Positions 28,120-39,619 of a DNA stretch of 64,000 nt are shown here, one piece after another. Positions within the stretch are counted from its first letter, which is position 1. Each line of letters begins with the position of its first letter. The DNA lies in assembly GCF_021432765.1 (NCBI RefSeq), contig NZ_CP058908.1, positions 1,380,001-1,444,000 on the forward strand, written 5' to 3'. The notes below the pieces were generated by a model. It did not search any database. It saw nothing but the letters and a program-made list of their open reading frames with translations, and was not told the origin of the DNA. The translations under genes and the position numbers were made by a program. The DNA comes from Pseudomonas phenolilytica (lineage in GTDB: Bacteria > Pseudomonadota > Gammaproteobacteria > Pseudomonadales > Pseudomonadaceae).

Positions 28120-29247
28120 ATGTCACGTAAGTCAGCCAATGCCGCCGCCCTGGTTTCACTCGTTGCCGCGGCATTACTGCTGGGCGGCTGCCAGGAGGAA
28201 TCGGCGGCGCCGACGGCGAAGCCGACGCCCAAGGTCGGCTTCGTCACACTGCAGGCCGAACCGTTCGCACTGACCACCGAGCTGCCGGGACGTGCGCGTG
28301 CACACCGGGTCGCCGAAGTGCGTCCGCAGGTCAACGGCATTATCCAGAAGCGACTGTTCACCGAAGGCAGCGAAGTGAAGGCCGGTCAGCAGCTCTATCA
28401 GATCGATGCGTCGGTGTACGAGGCCGCGCTGAAGAGCGCGCAGGCCAGCCTGGCGTCGGCCAAGTCGCTGTCCGACCGCTACGGGCTGCTGGTCGAGGAG
28501 CAGGCGGTGAGCAAGCAGGCCTATGACGAGGCGCGCGCGGCGAGCCTGCAGGCCGAGGCGAATCTCGAGCAGGCGCGCATCAACCTGCGCTACACCAAGG
28601 TGCTGGCGCCAATCTCCGGGCGTATCGGCCGCTCGGCGGTAACCGAGGGCGCGCTGGTCAGCAATGGCCAGGCGCAGGAACTGGCGACCATCCAGCAGCT
28701 CGATCCGATCTACGTCGATGTCACCCAGCCGGCGCGCGATCTCCTCGCTCTGCGACGCGACTTGGCCGAAGGCCGTCTGCAGAAGGCCGGCGATGATGCG
28801 GCCAAGGTGACGCTGACGCTGGAGGACGGCACCCGCTATGCGCACGAGGGCAAACTGGAGTTCTCCGAGGTGTCCGTCGACTCCACCACCGGGTCGGTGA
28901 CCCTGCGTGCGGTCTTCCCCAACCCGGATCGCATCCTGCTGCCGGGTATGTTCGTGCATGCGCAACTGGTCGCCGGGCTCAAGAGCGAAGCGATCCTGGC
29001 GCCGCAGCAGGGCGTGACGCGCAATCCCAAGGGCGAGGCCACCGCGCTGGTGATCGACGCCGAAAACAAGGTCGAGCTGCGCCAGGTCAAGACCGATCGT
29101 GCCGTCGGCAACCGCTGGCTGATCGCCGAGGGTCTCGAGGCCGGCGACCGCCTGATCACCGAGGGCCTGCAGTTCATCCGCCCGGGTGACCAGGTGGAGC
29201 CGGCTCCCGCCAGCAATGTCACGGCTGCCCAGCCGCAAGCCAACTGA
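28120..29247 (+). CDS. mexA: RND efflux periplasmic adaptor, MexA/TtgA type
   Basis: A 375-residue membrane-fusion lipoprotein linking the RND pump to its outer-membrane channel. The lipobox is LLLGGC with lipid cysteine C24. The lipoyl, coiled-coil and beta-barrel parts follow in order: VRPQVNGIIQKRLFTEGSEVKAGQ; a helical hairpin near 100-140; then INLRYTKVLAPISGRIGRS. It is very close to MexA. The ATG at 28120 gives a proper lipoprotein signal; the upstream open frame from 27883 is not coding. In P. aeruginosa the repressor mexR is divergent here; no such gene fits in the 286 bases before this one. Confidence 0.94.
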   Translation: MSRKSANAAALVSLVAAALLLGGCQEESAAPTAKPTPKVGFVTLQAEPFALTTELPGRARAHRVAEVRPQVNGIIQKRLFTEGSEVKAGQQLYQIDASVYEAALKSAQASLASAKSLSDRYGLLVEEQAVSKQAYDEARAASLQAEANLEQARINLRYTKVLAPISGRIGRSAVTEGALVSNGQAQELATIQQLDPIYVDVTQPARDLLALRRDLAEGRLQKAGDDAAKVTLTLEDGTRYAHEGKLEFSEVSVDSTTGSVTLRAVFPNPDRILLPGMFVHAQLVAGLKSEAILAPQQGVTRNPKGEATALVIDAENKVELRQVKTDRAVGNRWLIAEGLEAGDRLITEGLQFIRPGDQVEPAPASNVTAAQPQAN

Positions 29248-29271
29248 GGCTGAGGCCGAGGATCAATCACG

Positions 29272-32200
29272 ATGTCCAAGTTCTTCATTGATCGCCCGAT
29301 TTTCGCCTGGGTGATCGCGCTGGTGATCATGCTCGCTGGCGGGCTCGCCATTCTCGGCTTGCCAGTCAACCAATATCCGAGCATCGCGCCGCCCGCGGTC
29401 GGCATCTCCGTGAGCTACCCGGGCGCTTCCGCGCAGACCGTGCAGGACACGGTGGTGCAGGTCATCGAGCAGCAGATGAACGGGATCGACGGACTGCGCT
29501 ACATCTCGTCGGCGAGCAACTCCGACGGCAGCATGGAGATCACGGTGACCTTCAACCAGGGCACCGATCCGGATATCGCCCAGGTGCAGGTGCAGAACAA
29601 GCTGCAGCTGGCGACGCCGCTGCTGCCGCAGGAAGTGCAGCAACAGGGCATCCGCGTGACCAAGTCGGTGCGCAACTTCCTCATGGTGGTCGGCGTCGTC
29701 TCGGCGGATGGCAGCATGACGCAGAGCGACCTGGCCGACTACATCGTCTCCAACATCCAGGACCCGCTGTCGCGTACGCCCGGGGTCGGTGATTTCCAGG
29801 TGTTCGGCTCGCAGTACGCCATGCGCATCTGGCTCGATCCCGCACGGCTGAACAATTTCCAGCTCACGCCCACCGACGTGGCCAACGCCATCCGTGTGCA
29901 GAACGTGCAGGTTTCCGCCGGCCAGTTCGGCGGTCTGCCGGCCGTGCCGGGGCAGCAGTTGAGCGCCACCATCATCGGCAAGACGCGCCTGCAGACGCCC
30001 GAGCAGTTCCGCGAGATTCTGCTCAAGGTCAATGGCGACGGTTCGCAGGTGCGCCTCAAGGACGTCGCCCGCGTCGAACTGGCTGCCGAGCGGGCGGCGA
30101 TCACCGCCCAGTACAACGGCAAGCCGGCCGCCGGTATCGGTATCAAGCTGGCCACTGGCGCCAACGCGCTGGATACCGCCAAGGCGGTGCGCCAGACCAT
30201 CGGCGAGCTGCAGCCGTTCTTCCCGGCGGGGATGGAGATCGTCTACCCGTACGACACCTCGCCGGTCGTTTCGGTATCGATCACCAACGTGGTGCACACC
30301 TTGTTCGAGGCCATCGTCCTGGTGTTCCTGGTGATGTACCTGTTCCTGCAGAACTTCCGCGCCACGCTGATTCCGACGCTGGCGGTGCCGGTGGTGCTGC
30401 TGGGGACCTTCGGTCTGCTGGCGGTGTTCGGTTTCAGCGTCAACACGCTCACCATGTTCGCGATGGTGCTGGCCATCGGTCTGCTGGTGGACGACGCCAT
30501 CGTCGTGGTGGAGAACGTCGAGCGGGTGATGGCCGAGGAAGGACTGTCGCCGCTGGAGGCGACGCGCAAGTCGATGGGACAGATCCAAGGCGCGCTGGTC
30601 GGTATCGGCCTGGTGTTGTCGGCGGTATTCCTGCCGATGGCCTTCTTCGGCGGTTCCACCGGCGTGATCTACCGGCAGTTCTCGATCACCATCGCTTCGG
30701 CGATGACGCTCTCGGTGCTGGTGGCGCTGGTCTTCACCCCGGCGCTGTGCGCGACGCTGCTCAAGCCTGTCGAGAAGGGACATCACCACGAGAAGCGCGG
30801 TTTCTTCGGCTGGTTCAACCGCACGTTCGATCGCGGCGTGCGCCGCTACGAGCAGGGCGTGGTCGCGGTGCTGCGGCGCAAGCTGCCGTTCCTGATTCTG
30901 TATGTCGCCATCGTCGCCGTGCTGGCGGTGCTGTTCAGCCGTCTGCCCAGCGCGTTCCTGCCGGACGAGGATCAGGGCGTGCTGTTCGTCCAGGTGCAGA
31001 CGCCGGTGGGCTCGACCGCCGAGCGTACTCAGCAGACCGTGGACGCCATGCGCGAATATCTGCTGAAGGAGGAGGGTGACGTCGTCAATTCGGTGTTTAC
31101 CGTCACCGGCTTCAACTTCGCCGGCCGTGGACAGAACTCGGCGCTGGGCTTTGTCGGCCTCAAGCCGTGGGATCAGCGTCCGGATGCCGAGGACTCTGTG
31201 TTCGCGCTGGCCAAGCGCGCACAGCAACGCTTCGCCGGCTTCCGCGACGCCATGGTGTTCGCCTTCGCGCCGCCCGCGGTGATGGAGCTGGGCACCGCGA
31301 CCGGTTTCAACTTCTATCTGCAAGACCGTGGCGGGCTCGGCCACGAGGCGCTGATGGGTGCGCGCAACCAGTTTCTCGGGTTGGCGGCGCAGAGCCCGGT
31401 ATTGCAGGCGGTGCGGCCGAACGGGCTGAACGACGAACCGCAGTACCAGCTGCTGATCGACGATGAAAAGGCGCGCACGCTAGGGGTTTCCCTGGACGCG
31501 ATCAATAGCGCGCTGTCGATCGGCTGGGGGTCGAGCTACGTCAACGATTTCATCGACCGCGGCCGGGTGAAGAAGGTCTACCTGCAAGGCATCGCGCCAT
31601 CGCGCATGGGCCCGGAGGATCTCGACAAGTGGTTCGTGCGCAACGATCAGGGCGAAATGGTGCCGTTCAGTGCGTTCGGCAGCGGCCAGTGGATCTACGG
31701 CTCGCCGAAGCTGTCGCGCTATAACGGCGTTTCGTCGATGGAAATCCTCGGCGAGGCGGCGCCCGGTTACAGCACCGGTGATGCGATGGCCGAGGTCGAG
31801 CGGCTGGCGCAGCAGCTGCCGGCGGGCGTCGGGGTGTCCTGGACGGGACTGTCGTTCGAGGAACGCCTGTCGGGCGGGCAGGCGCCGGCGCTCTACGCGC
31901 TCTCGCTGCTGGTGGTGTTCCTCTGCCTGGCGGCACTGTATGAAAGCTGGTCGATTCCGTTCGCCGTGATGCTGGTCGTGCCGCTCGGTGTCATCGGCGC
32001 ACTGCTGGCGACGATGGGGCGAGGCCTGAGCAACGACGTGTTCTTCCAGGTCGGTCTGCTGACGACGATTGGCCTGACCGCGAAAAACGCGATCTTGATC
32101 GTCGAGTTCGCGAAGGATCTGCATGGCGAAGGCAAGAGCCTGTTCGATGCCGCCGTCGAGGCCTGCCGGATGCGCCTGCGGCCGATCATCATGACCTCGC

Positions 32201-32409
32201 TGGCGTTCACCCTCGGCGTGGTGCCGCTGGCGCTGGCCAGCGGCGCCGGAGCAGGCAGCTCGCATGCCATCGGCACCGGCGTGATCGGCGGCATGGTCAC
32301 GGCGACCCTGCTGGTGATTTTCTGGGTGCCGCTATTCTTCGTTCTGGTGACCTCGCTCGCCGGCGGCCGCAAGGCTGCAGCCGCGAACGAGAAGGGAGAG
32401 GTGCAATGA
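29272..32409 (+). CDS. mexB: RND multidrug efflux transporter, MexB/TtgB type
   Basis: The inner-membrane proton-drug antiporter of a tripartite pump, 1045 residues with twelve expected helices and two large periplasmic loops. The start [20 protein letters not shown] is the HAE1 signature. The proton-relay aspartates lie in [19 protein letters not shown] near residue 407, and the relay lysine in [15 protein letters not shown] near 940. [14 protein letters not shown] and [15 protein letters not shown] are also typical. It begins 24 bases after mexA. It is expected to export beta-lactams, chloramphenicol, tetracyclines or solvents; the substrate range cannot be read from sequence. Confidence 0.96.
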   Translation: MSKFFIDRPIFAWVIALVIMLAGGLAILGLPVNQYPSIAPPAVGISVSYPGASAQTVQDTVVQVIEQQMNGIDGLRYISSASNSDGSMEITVTFNQGTDPDIAQVQVQNKLQLATPLLPQEVQQQGIRVTKSVRNFLMVVGVVSADGSMTQSDLADYIVSNIQDPLSRTPGVGDFQVFGSQYAMRIWLDPARLNNFQLTPTDVANAIRVQNVQVSAGQFGGLPAVPGQQLSATIIGKTRLQTPEQFREILLKVNGDGSQVRLKDVARVELAAERAAITAQYNGKPAAGIGIKLATGANALDTAKAVRQTIGELQPFFPAGMEIVYPYDTSPVVSVSITNVVHTLFEAIVLVFLVMYLFLQNFRATLIPTLAVPVVLLGTFGLLAVFGFSVNTLTMFAMVLAIGLLVDDAIVVVENVERVMAEEGLSPLEATRKSMGQIQGALVGIGLVLSAVFLPMAFFGGSTGVIYRQFSITIASAMTLSVLVALVFTPALCATLLKPVEKGHHHEKRGFFGWFNRTFDRGVRRYEQGVVAVLRRKLPFLILYVAIVAVLAVLFSRLPSAFLPDEDQGVLFVQVQTPVGSTAERTQQTVDAMREYLLKEEGDVVNSVFTVTGFNFAGRGQNSALGFVGLKPWDQRPDAEDSVFALAKRAQQRFAGFRDAMVFAFAPPAVMELGTATGFNFYLQDRGGLGHEALMGARNQFLGLAAQSPVLQAVRPNGLNDEPQYQLLIDDEKARTLGVSLDAINSALSIGWGSSYVNDFIDRGRVKKVYLQGIAPSRMGPEDLDKWFVRNDQGEMVPFSAFGSGQWIYGSPKLSRYNGVSSMEILGEAAPGYSTGDAMAEVERLAQQLPAGVGVSWTGLSFEERLSGGQAPALYALSLLVVFLCLAALYESWSIPFAVMLVVPLGVIGALLATMGRGLSNDVFFQVGLLTTIGLTAKNAILIVEFAKDLHGEGKSLFDAAVEACRMRLRPIIMTSLAFTLGVVPLALASGAGAGSSHAIGTGVIGGMVTATLLVIFWVPLFFVLVTSLAGGRKAAAANEKGEVQ

Positions 32410-33827
32410 ACAGGTCGTTGTTGAGCATCGCGTTGCTCGCCGCATTGAGCGGCTGTTCGTTGATTCCCGACTACCAGCGGCCGGAAGCCCCGGTGGCTGC
32501 CAACTGGCCGCAGGGCGAGGCCTACGCGGCCGGCGGTGAGCAGGCAGCCGCCGTGCCGGGCTGGCGCGAATTCTTCCGCGATCCGGCGCTGCAGCAATTG
32601 ATCGAAGTGGCGCTGGAAAACAACCGCGACCTGCGGGTGGCGGCGCTGAACGTCGATGCCTATCGCGCGCTGTATCGCGTCCAGCGCGCCGATCTGTTGC
32701 CGGCCGTCACGGCCGATGGCGGCGGCACGCGCACCCGCACCCCGGGCGATCTGAGCATGAGCGGCGAGCCGACGATCAGCAGCCAGTACAGCGCGACCCT
32801 CGGCGTGTCCTGGGAGCTGGATCTGTTCGGCAGGCTGCGCAGCCTGCGCGATCAGGCGCTGGAGGAGTATTTCGCCAGCGAGGCCGCCCAGCGCAGCACG
32901 CAGATCAGCCTGATCGCCAGCGTCGCCAATGCCTGGCTGACGTTGCAGGCCGACCAGGCGCTGCTGGAGGTCACGCGAGACACGCTCAAGACCTACGAGG
33001 AAAGCTTCGGCTTGACCCAGCGCAGCTTCGATGTCGGCGTGGCCTCGGCGCTGGAACTGCGCCAGGCGCGCAGCGCGGTGGAAAGCGCGCGGGTGAGCAT
33101 CGAACGGTACACCCGTCAGGTGGCGCAGGACCGCAATGCGCTGACGCTGCTGCTCGGCCAGGGCATGCCAGCGAATCTGCAGGTCTCCGGCGAACTGGCG
33201 CGCGAACAGCTGGCCGAGTTGCCGGTCGGCTTGCCGTCGGACCTGTTGCAGCAGCGCCCGGACATCCTTCAGGCCGAACACCAGCTCAAGGCGGTGAATG
33301 CCAGCATCGGTGCGGCGCGCGCGGCGTTCTTCCCGCGCATCAGCCTGACCGGCGCGGCCGGTACGGCCAGCCGCGAGCTGTCCGGTCTGTTCGACGGCGG
33401 TTCCGGGTACTGGACATTCACGCCGAGCATCAGCGTGCCGATCTTCAATGCCGGCCAGCTGCGCGCCAATCTCGACTACGCCACGATCAGTCGTAACATC
33501 CAGGTCGCCGAGTACGAGAAGGCGATCCAGACCGCCTTCCGCGAGGTAGCCGACGGTCTTGCGGCGCAGGCCACCTACACGCGCCAGGTCCAGGCGCAGC
33601 GTGATCTGCTGCAGACCAGCGAGGACTACTACAACCTCGCCGAACGGCGCTACCGCACCGGCGTGGACAGTTACTTGACTCTGCTCGATGCGCAGCGCCA
33701 GTTGTTCAGCGCTCAGCAACAGCTGATCGGCGACCGTCTGGCGCAGCTGGTCAGCGAGGTCAACCTGTTCAAGGCGCTGGGTGGCGGCTGGCAGGAGGCG
33801 GTGCGGGTGCAGCCGGCAGAGGGATGA
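32406..33827 (+). CDS. oprM: outer-membrane efflux channel, OprM/TtgC type
   Basis: A 473-residue TolC-family lipoprotein with lipobox ALSGC and lipid cysteine C17. Two repeated outer-membrane-efflux domains carry WWREFF-like [52 protein letters not shown] and [18 protein letters not shown]. Its start overlaps the mexB stop (ATGA). It completes the mexA-mexB-oprM operon and ends before a perfect hairpin shared with the convergent rhlE. Confidence 0.95.
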   Translation: MNRSLLSIALLAALSGCSLIPDYQRPEAPVAANWPQGEAYAAGGEQAAAVPGWREFFRDPALQQLIEVALENNRDLRVAALNVDAYRALYRVQRADLLPAVTADGGGTRTRTPGDLSMSGEPTISSQYSATLGVSWELDLFGRLRSLRDQALEEYFASEAAQRSTQISLIASVANAWLTLQADQALLEVTRDTLKTYEESFGLTQRSFDVGVASALELRQARSAVESARVSIERYTRQVAQDRNALTLLLGQGMPANLQVSGELAREQLAELPVGLPSDLLQQRPDILQAEHQLKAVNASIGAARAAFFPRISLTGAAGTASRELSGLFDGGSGYWTFTPSISVPIFNAGQLRANLDYATISRNIQVAEYEKAIQTAFREVADGLAAQATYTRQVQAQRDLLQTSEDYYNLAERRYRTGVDSYLTLLDAQRQLFSAQQQLIGDRLAQLVSEVNLFKALGGGWQEAVRVQPAEG

Positions 33828-33879
33828 GGCGATGCGGTGGTCGGTTGGAACACGACCAGCGCCGATAACACGCAGATAT

Positions 33880-33908
33880 GAGAACGCCGCCCATGGGGCG
33901 GCGTTCTC
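33880..33908. terminator. bidirectional hairpin between oprM and rhlE
   Basis: Perfect 13-bp arms (33880-33892 GAGAACGCCGCCC; 33896-33908) enclose loop ATG between convergent genes. No long T-tract follows on either side, but position and stability favour termination. Confidence 0.75.
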
Positions 33909-33917
33909 GTCTGTGGC

Positions 33918-35735
33918 TCAGGCTTCGCGGTTGCGCGTCAGCAGGGCCGGCTTCTCGCCTCGTGGCCGGGTTGGCAGCTGCTCGAGCTGATCCAGGCTGG
34001 GCAGGCGATCGATCTTCGATTCCTTGTGGATGATCACCGGCTGCTTTTCACGCGGCTTGGCGGCTTCCTGACGCACGACAGCCGGCTCTTCAATCCGGCG
34101 GCCCTCGTTCTTGCGCCGTTGCTGGCCGTTGCGCGGCTGACCGCTGCGCGCCGTCTGGCCTTGACCCGCACCCGGGCGCTTGCCCTTGCCGGAGGGAGCG
34201 CCAGGCGCGCCCGAACGTGCGGCACCGGCGGCACGTGGCGCGCTACCAGGTTGAGCCGGGGCGCCGGGACGGCGGCCGCGGTTCTGTTTGTTCTGGTAGG
34301 GGCTGACGTAATCGACACGATTGCCGAAGTTGTCCACTTCGTCATCGAGAAATTCGTCCGGAGCACGGTTCGGCGGTAGCTGTGGCGGGCGAGCAGGGGC
34401 TTGCGCTTCGCTGGCGGCGCCATCGCGAGCAGGCTTGCGCGCCTTGCTCTGACTACGACGATTGCGTTCCTTCTGCTCGGCGCCTTTGTCTGCCGGCTTG
34501 TCGCGTTCACCGCGTGCCTTGCGTTCGCCACGCTGCGGACGCGGCGGGCGCGGTTCGCGCACCTCCGGCTTCTCCGCCTCGATGGTGCTGGCATCGAAGC
34601 CCATCAGATCGCCGTCGGGAATGCGCTGCTTGGTCAGGCGTTCGATGCCCTTGAGCAGCTTTTCCTCGTCCGGCGCGACCAGCGAGATGGCCTCGCCGCT
34701 GCGTCCGGCACGACCGGTGCGGCCGATGCGGTGCACGTAGTCTTCCTCGACGTTGGGCAGCTCGAAATTGACCACGTGCGGCAGCTGGTCGATGTCCAGA
34801 CCACGGGCGGCGATGTCGGTCGCCACCAGGATGCGCACCTGGTTGGCCTTGAAATCGGCCAGCGCCTTGGTACGGGCGTTCTGGCTCTTGTTGCCGTGGA
34901 TCGCGGCGGCTGGCAGACCGTGCTTTTCCAGGTACTCGGCCAAGCGGTTGGCGCCGTGCTTGGTGCGGGTGAACACCAGCACCTGTTCCCAGGCTCCCTG
35001 GGTGATCAGGTGCGCGAGCAGCGCGCGCTTGTGGCTGGCGGCAATGTGGAACACCCGCTGCTCGATGCGCTCGACGGTGGTGTTCGGCGGCGTGACCTCG
35101 ATGCGCTCGGGGTCGTGCAGCAGCTTGCCGGCCAGATCGGTGATGTCCTTGGAGAAGGTGGCCGAGAACAGCAGGTTCTGGCGCTTGGCCGGCAGCTTGG
35201 CCAGCACCTTCTTGACGTCATGGATGAAGCCCATGTCGAGCATGCGGTCGGCTTCGTCGAGCACGAGGATTTCCACGTGCGACAGATCGATGGCCTTCTG
35301 GTTGGCCAGATCGAGCAGGCGGCCGGGGCAGGCCACCAGCACGTCGAGACCCTTGGCCACGGCCTGGATCTGCGGGTTCATGCCGACGCCACCGAAGATC
35401 ACCGCGCTTTTCAGCGGCAGATCGCGGGCGTAGACCTTGAAGCTGTCATGGACCTGGGCGGCGAGTTCGCGGGTCGGCGTCAGCACCAGCACGCGCGGCT
35501 GTTTCGCGCCGTGGCGATGCTCGCGGTCCGGGTGGCCGCCGGGGAACAGCAGTTCGAGTACCGGCAGGGCGAAGCCGCCGGTCTTGCCGGTACCGGTCTG
35601 GGCGGCAACCATCAGGTCGCGGCCTTGCAACACGGCGGGAATGGCCCGCTGTTGCACGGGAGTAGGCTGGGTATAACCGGCGGCCTCGACGGCACCGGCT
35701 AAAGCCTCGGAGAGACCGAGGGAAGCAAAGGACAT
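33918..35735 (-). CDS. rhlE: DEAD-box RNA helicase RhlE
   Basis: A 605-residue ATP-dependent RNA helicase. The core (residues 1-370) has the Q motif with [52 protein letters not shown] and [10 protein letters not shown]. Residues from about 385 form a long basic, arginine-, glycine- and proline-rich tail that looks disordered and should bind RNA. Family members act in cold adaptation, ribosome assembly and RNA decay. It is at the PA0428 position between oprM and metF. The tail is unusually long for RhlE and ends with a conserved-looking [18 protein letters not shown]. Confidence 0.94.
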   Translation of the reverse strand: MSFASLGLSEALAGAVEAAGYTQPTPVQQRAIPAVLQGRDLMVAAQTGTGKTGGFALPVLELLFPGGHPDREHRHGAKQPRVLVLTPTRELAAQVHDSFKVYARDLPLKSAVIFGGVGMNPQIQAVAKGLDVLVACPGRLLDLANQKAIDLSHVEILVLDEADRMLDMGFIHDVKKVLAKLPAKRQNLLFSATFSKDITDLAGKLLHDPERIEVTPPNTTVERIEQRVFHIAASHKRALLAHLITQGAWEQVLVFTRTKHGANRLAEYLEKHGLPAAAIHGNKSQNARTKALADFKANQVRILVATDIAARGLDIDQLPHVVNFELPNVEEDYVHRIGRTGRAGRSGEAISLVAPDEEKLLKGIERLTKQRIPDGDLMGFDASTIEAEKPEVREPRPPRPQRGERKARGERDKPADKGAEQKERNRRSQSKARKPARDGAASEAQAPARPPQLPPNRAPDEFLDDEVDNFGNRVDYVSPYQNKQNRGRRPGAPAQPGSAPRAAGAARSGAPGAPSGKGKRPGAGQGQTARSGQPRNGQQRRKNEGRRIEEPAVVRQEAAKPREKQPVIIHKESKIDRLPSLDQLEQLPTRPRGEKPALLTRNREA

Positions 35736-35933
35736 GAGTAATCCTGTCTTGTAGAGGGCGTGGCCCTGGGATGATCGTGCCTGGCTCGAATCGCGACTGG
35801 CGTGCGATCCCGTCCGGTCCTGCCGCGATTTGCTGATGCGACATCCGGACGTAAGTCTGGCGGAAGCGCGGAGTATAACAGAGCCTGTTCGCTCCGCACT
35901 GCTCTGACAGTGTCGCAGGTCACGGGTTCATTT

Positions 35934-35961
35934 GCCGGCTTCGCTTGGGCGGCGAAGCCGG
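35934..35961. terminator. hairpin downstream of metF
   Basis: Arms CCGGCTTCGC (35935-35944) and GCGAAGCCGG (35952-35961) lie just beyond the metF stop, between metF and the upstream region of rhlE. There is no clear T-tract. Confidence 0.5.
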
Positions 35962-35966
35962 TGCGC

Positions 35967-36818
35967 TCAAGCCTGGCGCGGCAGGCCGAGGTTGTTCCAG
36001 ATCGCCAGGCTCGGCTCGGCCTGGTTCAGCGTGTAGAAGTGCAGACCCGGCGCGCCCCCGGCCAGCAACTTCTCGCACATCTCGCTGATGACCTGCTCGC
36101 CGAAGGCCTGAATACTGTCGATATCGTCGCCGTACGCTTCCAGCTGCTTGCGCACCCAGCGCGGAATCTCCGCACCGCAGGCATCGGAGAAGCGCGCCAG
36201 CTTGCTGTAGTTGGTGATCGGCATGATCCCCGGCACGACCGGAATTTCCACGCCCAGCTTGCGCACGCGCTCGACGAAGTAGAAGTAGCAGTCGGCGTTG
36301 AAGAAGTACTGGGTGATGGCGCTGTCGGCGCCGGCCTGGGCCTTGCGTACGAAGTTCGTCAGGTCGTCCTCGAAGTTGCGCGCCTGCGGATGCATCTCCG
36401 GGTAGGCGGCGACTTCAATGTGGAAGTGATCACCGGTTTCGCTGCGGATGAACTCCACCAGCTCGTTGGCGTGGCGCAGCTCACCGCTGGCCAGGCCCAT
36501 GCCGGACGGCAGGTCGCCGCGCAGCGCGACGATGCGGCGGATGCCGGCCTTGCGGTAGATATCCAGCAGTTCGCGCAGCTCGGCCTTGCTGTCGCCCACG
36601 CAGGACAGGTGCGGTGCGGTCGGCACCTTCACCTCGCCATCGAGCTGGAGCACGGTGTTCAGCGTACGGTCGCGGGTCGAGCCGCCGGCACCGTAGGTGC
36701 AGGAGAAGAAGTCGGGGTGGTAGCTGGCCAGCTGGCGGGCCACGTTCAGCAGTTTTTCATGCCCGGCTTCGGTCTTCGTGGGGAAGAACTCGAAGCTGTA
36801 GCGGCGTTCCTGAGACAT
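35967..36818 (-). CDS. metF: 5,10-methylenetetrahydrofolate reductase
   Basis: An FAD enzyme of 283 residues that makes 5-methyltetrahydrofolate for methionine regeneration. It has the N-terminal family string YSFEFFPTKTEAG, the catalytic glutamate region FFSCTYGAGGSTRD, and the central block GADSAITQYFFNADCYFYFVERV. A middle string, VALRGDLPSG, marks the FAD site. It lies downstream of sahH on the same strand, separated by an 87-base spacer holding an inverted repeat, so its expression may follow the riboswitch-controlled sahH transcript in part. Confidence 0.96.
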   Translation of the reverse strand: MSQERRYSFEFFPTKTEAGHEKLLNVARQLASYHPDFFSCTYGAGGSTRDRTLNTVLQLDGEVKVPTAPHLSCVGDSKAELRELLDIYRKAGIRRIVALRGDLPSGMGLASGELRHANELVEFIRSETGDHFHIEVAAYPEMHPQARNFEDDLTNFVRKAQAGADSAITQYFFNADCYFYFVERVRKLGVEIPVVPGIMPITNYSKLARFSDACGAEIPRWVRKQLEAYGDDIDSIQAFGEQVISEMCEKLLAGGAPGLHFYTLNQAEPSLAIWNNLGLPRQA

Positions 36819-36837
36819 TGCAGAAGTCCTTGTTGGC

Positions 36838-36900
36838 GTAGGGTGGAAAACGCGCCCGGCGTTTCCAGCGAGATGGAAAAGGCCTGGTTTTCCACCCTAC
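36838..36900. repeat. inverted repeat element between sahH and metF
   Basis: Perfect 14-bp arms GTAGGGTGGAAAAC (36838-36851) and GTTTTCCACCCTAC (36887-36900) fill nearly the whole spacer, with a second weaker pairing (GTTTCCA with TGGAAA) inside. The CCACCCTAC end recurs after tktA, so this looks like a dispersed REP-type element. Confidence 0.75.
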
Positions 36901-36905
36901 GGCGA

Positions 36906-38312
<1,407 letters not shown>

Positions 38313-38343
38313 CGAAGAGTTCTCCATTCGTAGGTATGCGAAT

Positions 38344-38488
38344 GGGCGCCGTTGATGCGTTCTAGAAACGCCCCATCCGAGCCTGACAGGTGAAACCGGA
38401 TTTGGATCTGCTGCGGCGCGACCGGTAAGCCGCGTGGCTTGCGAGATTCAAAAACAGGCATTCGCCCTGCTGCAGCGCCCCTCGGATG
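38344..38488 (-). promoter_or_regulatory. S-adenosylhomocysteine (SAH) riboswitch
   Basis: On the minus strand, P1 is formed by CATCCGAG (38488-38481) and CTCGGATG (38381-38374). GGGCGC (38480-38475) next to P1 can pair with GCGCCC within 38350-38344 to make the pseudoknot, preceded by AACGGCGCC, and a small hairpin GCGTT/AACGC lies between. The core strings GCGCTGCA and CAGGCTCGG match the SAH riboswitch class found before ahcY genes. The P2 arm carries a long variable insert of about 80 bases. The element ends about 30 bases before the sahH start. SAH binding should raise sahH expression. Confidence 0.9.
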
Positions 38489-38535
38489 GGTGGCGGGCAC
38501 GGTCGAAGCGGAGTCGGCCGCGAAAAAACCCGGCG

Positions 38536-38564
38536 ATTATAGCCGCGCCTGCCGGCAATCCCAA
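38536..38564 (-). promoter_or_regulatory. sigma-70 promoter of sahH
   Basis: On the minus strand TTGGGA (38564-38559), a 17-base spacer and a perfect TATAAT (38541-38536) give a transcription start near 38529, about 40 bases before the riboswitch begins. Confidence 0.8.
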
Positions 38565-38659
38565 GCCCGCGCCGGTGCGCGAACTCCGCTGGCGGCGCGC
38601 GGGTCGTACTTGCAGGGCCTGGCGCGCCGCGCCGGGCGCGAATGCACAAGGAGACTCCG

Positions 38660-39100
38660 ATGAATCCCACGCTTCGCCTCACCCTGGCCCTGCTCGCGGC
38701 GGTCGTCAGCCTGCCCGCGGCGGCGCAGTCCTGTTACGTGCACAGCGAGACCTCGGGCGCCGTGCCCGCGCCGGTGGTCACCGAGAAATGCTTCGAGCTG
38801 CGTGGCATGCAGCCGGAGGACGATTCGATGGATTGGCTCTGTCGCAACGAGGAGGGTGTCAAGAGCGTCCGCCGCGAACCCCGGCAGAGCTGTCCTGACG
38901 GTCATTTCGGTGTCTGCGTGGCCGCAGTGACACCCGAGACTCTGGCCAACGAGCAGGCCGGTGGGAGCCAGGCGACCAACGGCACGCTGCCGACCACCGT
39001 GCCTGAAGGTGCGCAGATCGTCACCTATCACTATCACGCGAGCGATCGCGCGCAGGCCAAGGTGGATTGCGAGCGCGCGGGCGGCGAGTGGTCGCGCTGA
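38660..39100 (+). CDS. hypothetical periplasmic protein, cysteine-rich
   Basis: A 146-residue protein with a clear signal peptide (LTLALLAAVVSLPAAAQS) and a mature part with six cysteines in spaced pairs, suggesting disulfides in the periplasm. No domain that I can name is visible. The ATG at 38660 follows AAGGAGAC. It is divergent from sahH, sharing a 347-base region that holds the riboswitch leader and the sahH promoter. Its own promoter is not evident. Confidence 0.75.
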   Translation: MNPTLRLTLALLAAVVSLPAAAQSCYVHSETSGAVPAPVVTEKCFELRGMQPEDDSMDWLCRNEEGVKSVRREPRQSCPDGHFGVCVAAVTPETLANEQAGGSQATNGTLPTTVPEGAQIVTYHYHASDRAQAKVDCERAGGEWSR

Positions 39101-39172
39101 TACCCGAGCGATTTGTTCACCTGCGCACAAGCGCGGATAATCTCGCGCTTTGCATGGCGTGAGCGGGTAAAC

Positions 39173-39619
39173 ATGAAGCTGCGAGTGTTGAGCATTTCCC
39201 TGATGACGTTGCTGGCGCTGGCTGGTTGCGACCGTATCGATCCGAATTCACCGCTCGGCAAGCGCAAGGCGATCTACCAGCAGATGCTCGATATCAAGGA
39301 GGATCTGGGTGGCATGCTGCGCGGACGGCTGGCCTTCGATGGCGTGGCGTTTGCCAGCGGTGCGGCGAAGCTCGACGACTTGTCGCGCCAGCCCTGGCAG
39401 CACTATCCGCCGGTGAAGGAAGAACAGAGCGACGCGCGTGACGACGTCTGGCAGCAGCAGACGCGCTTCAACGAGCTGGCCCGAGCGCTGGAGGCCGAGA
39501 CCGCCGCGCTGGTAGCTGCGACCAGTGCGCAGCCGCTGCAACCGCAGGACGTTGCACCGGCCTTCCAGCGCGTCGAGGACGCCTGCGAAACCTGCCACAA
39601 GGCATTCCGCGCCTACTGA
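39173..39619 (+). CDS. cytochrome c'-like lipoprotein
   Basis: A 148-residue protein with a lipoprotein signal ending LALAGC (lipid cysteine C19), four predicted helices and a C-terminal haem site C-E-T-C-H at residues 138-142. A haem motif at the end of a four-helix bundle is the cytochrome c' layout; these proteins bind NO or CO or move electrons. The lipid anchor is less usual for the family. The ATG at 39173 is used because it starts the signal peptide. Its stop overlaps the convergent DUF1090 gene by seven bases. Confidence 0.85.
   Translation: MKLRVLSISLMTLLALAGCDRIDPNSPLGKRKAIYQQMLDIKEDLGGMLRGRLAFDGVAFASGAAKLDDLSRQPWQHYPPVKEEQSDARDDVWQQQTRFNELARALEAETAALVAATSAQPLQPQDVAPAFQRVEDACETCHKAFRAY

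Noticed and set aside
29263..31344. 693-codon open frame on the minus strand
   Set aside because: It mirrors mexB codons and yields a His/Arg/Gln-rich product typical of a reverse frame in GC-rich DNA.
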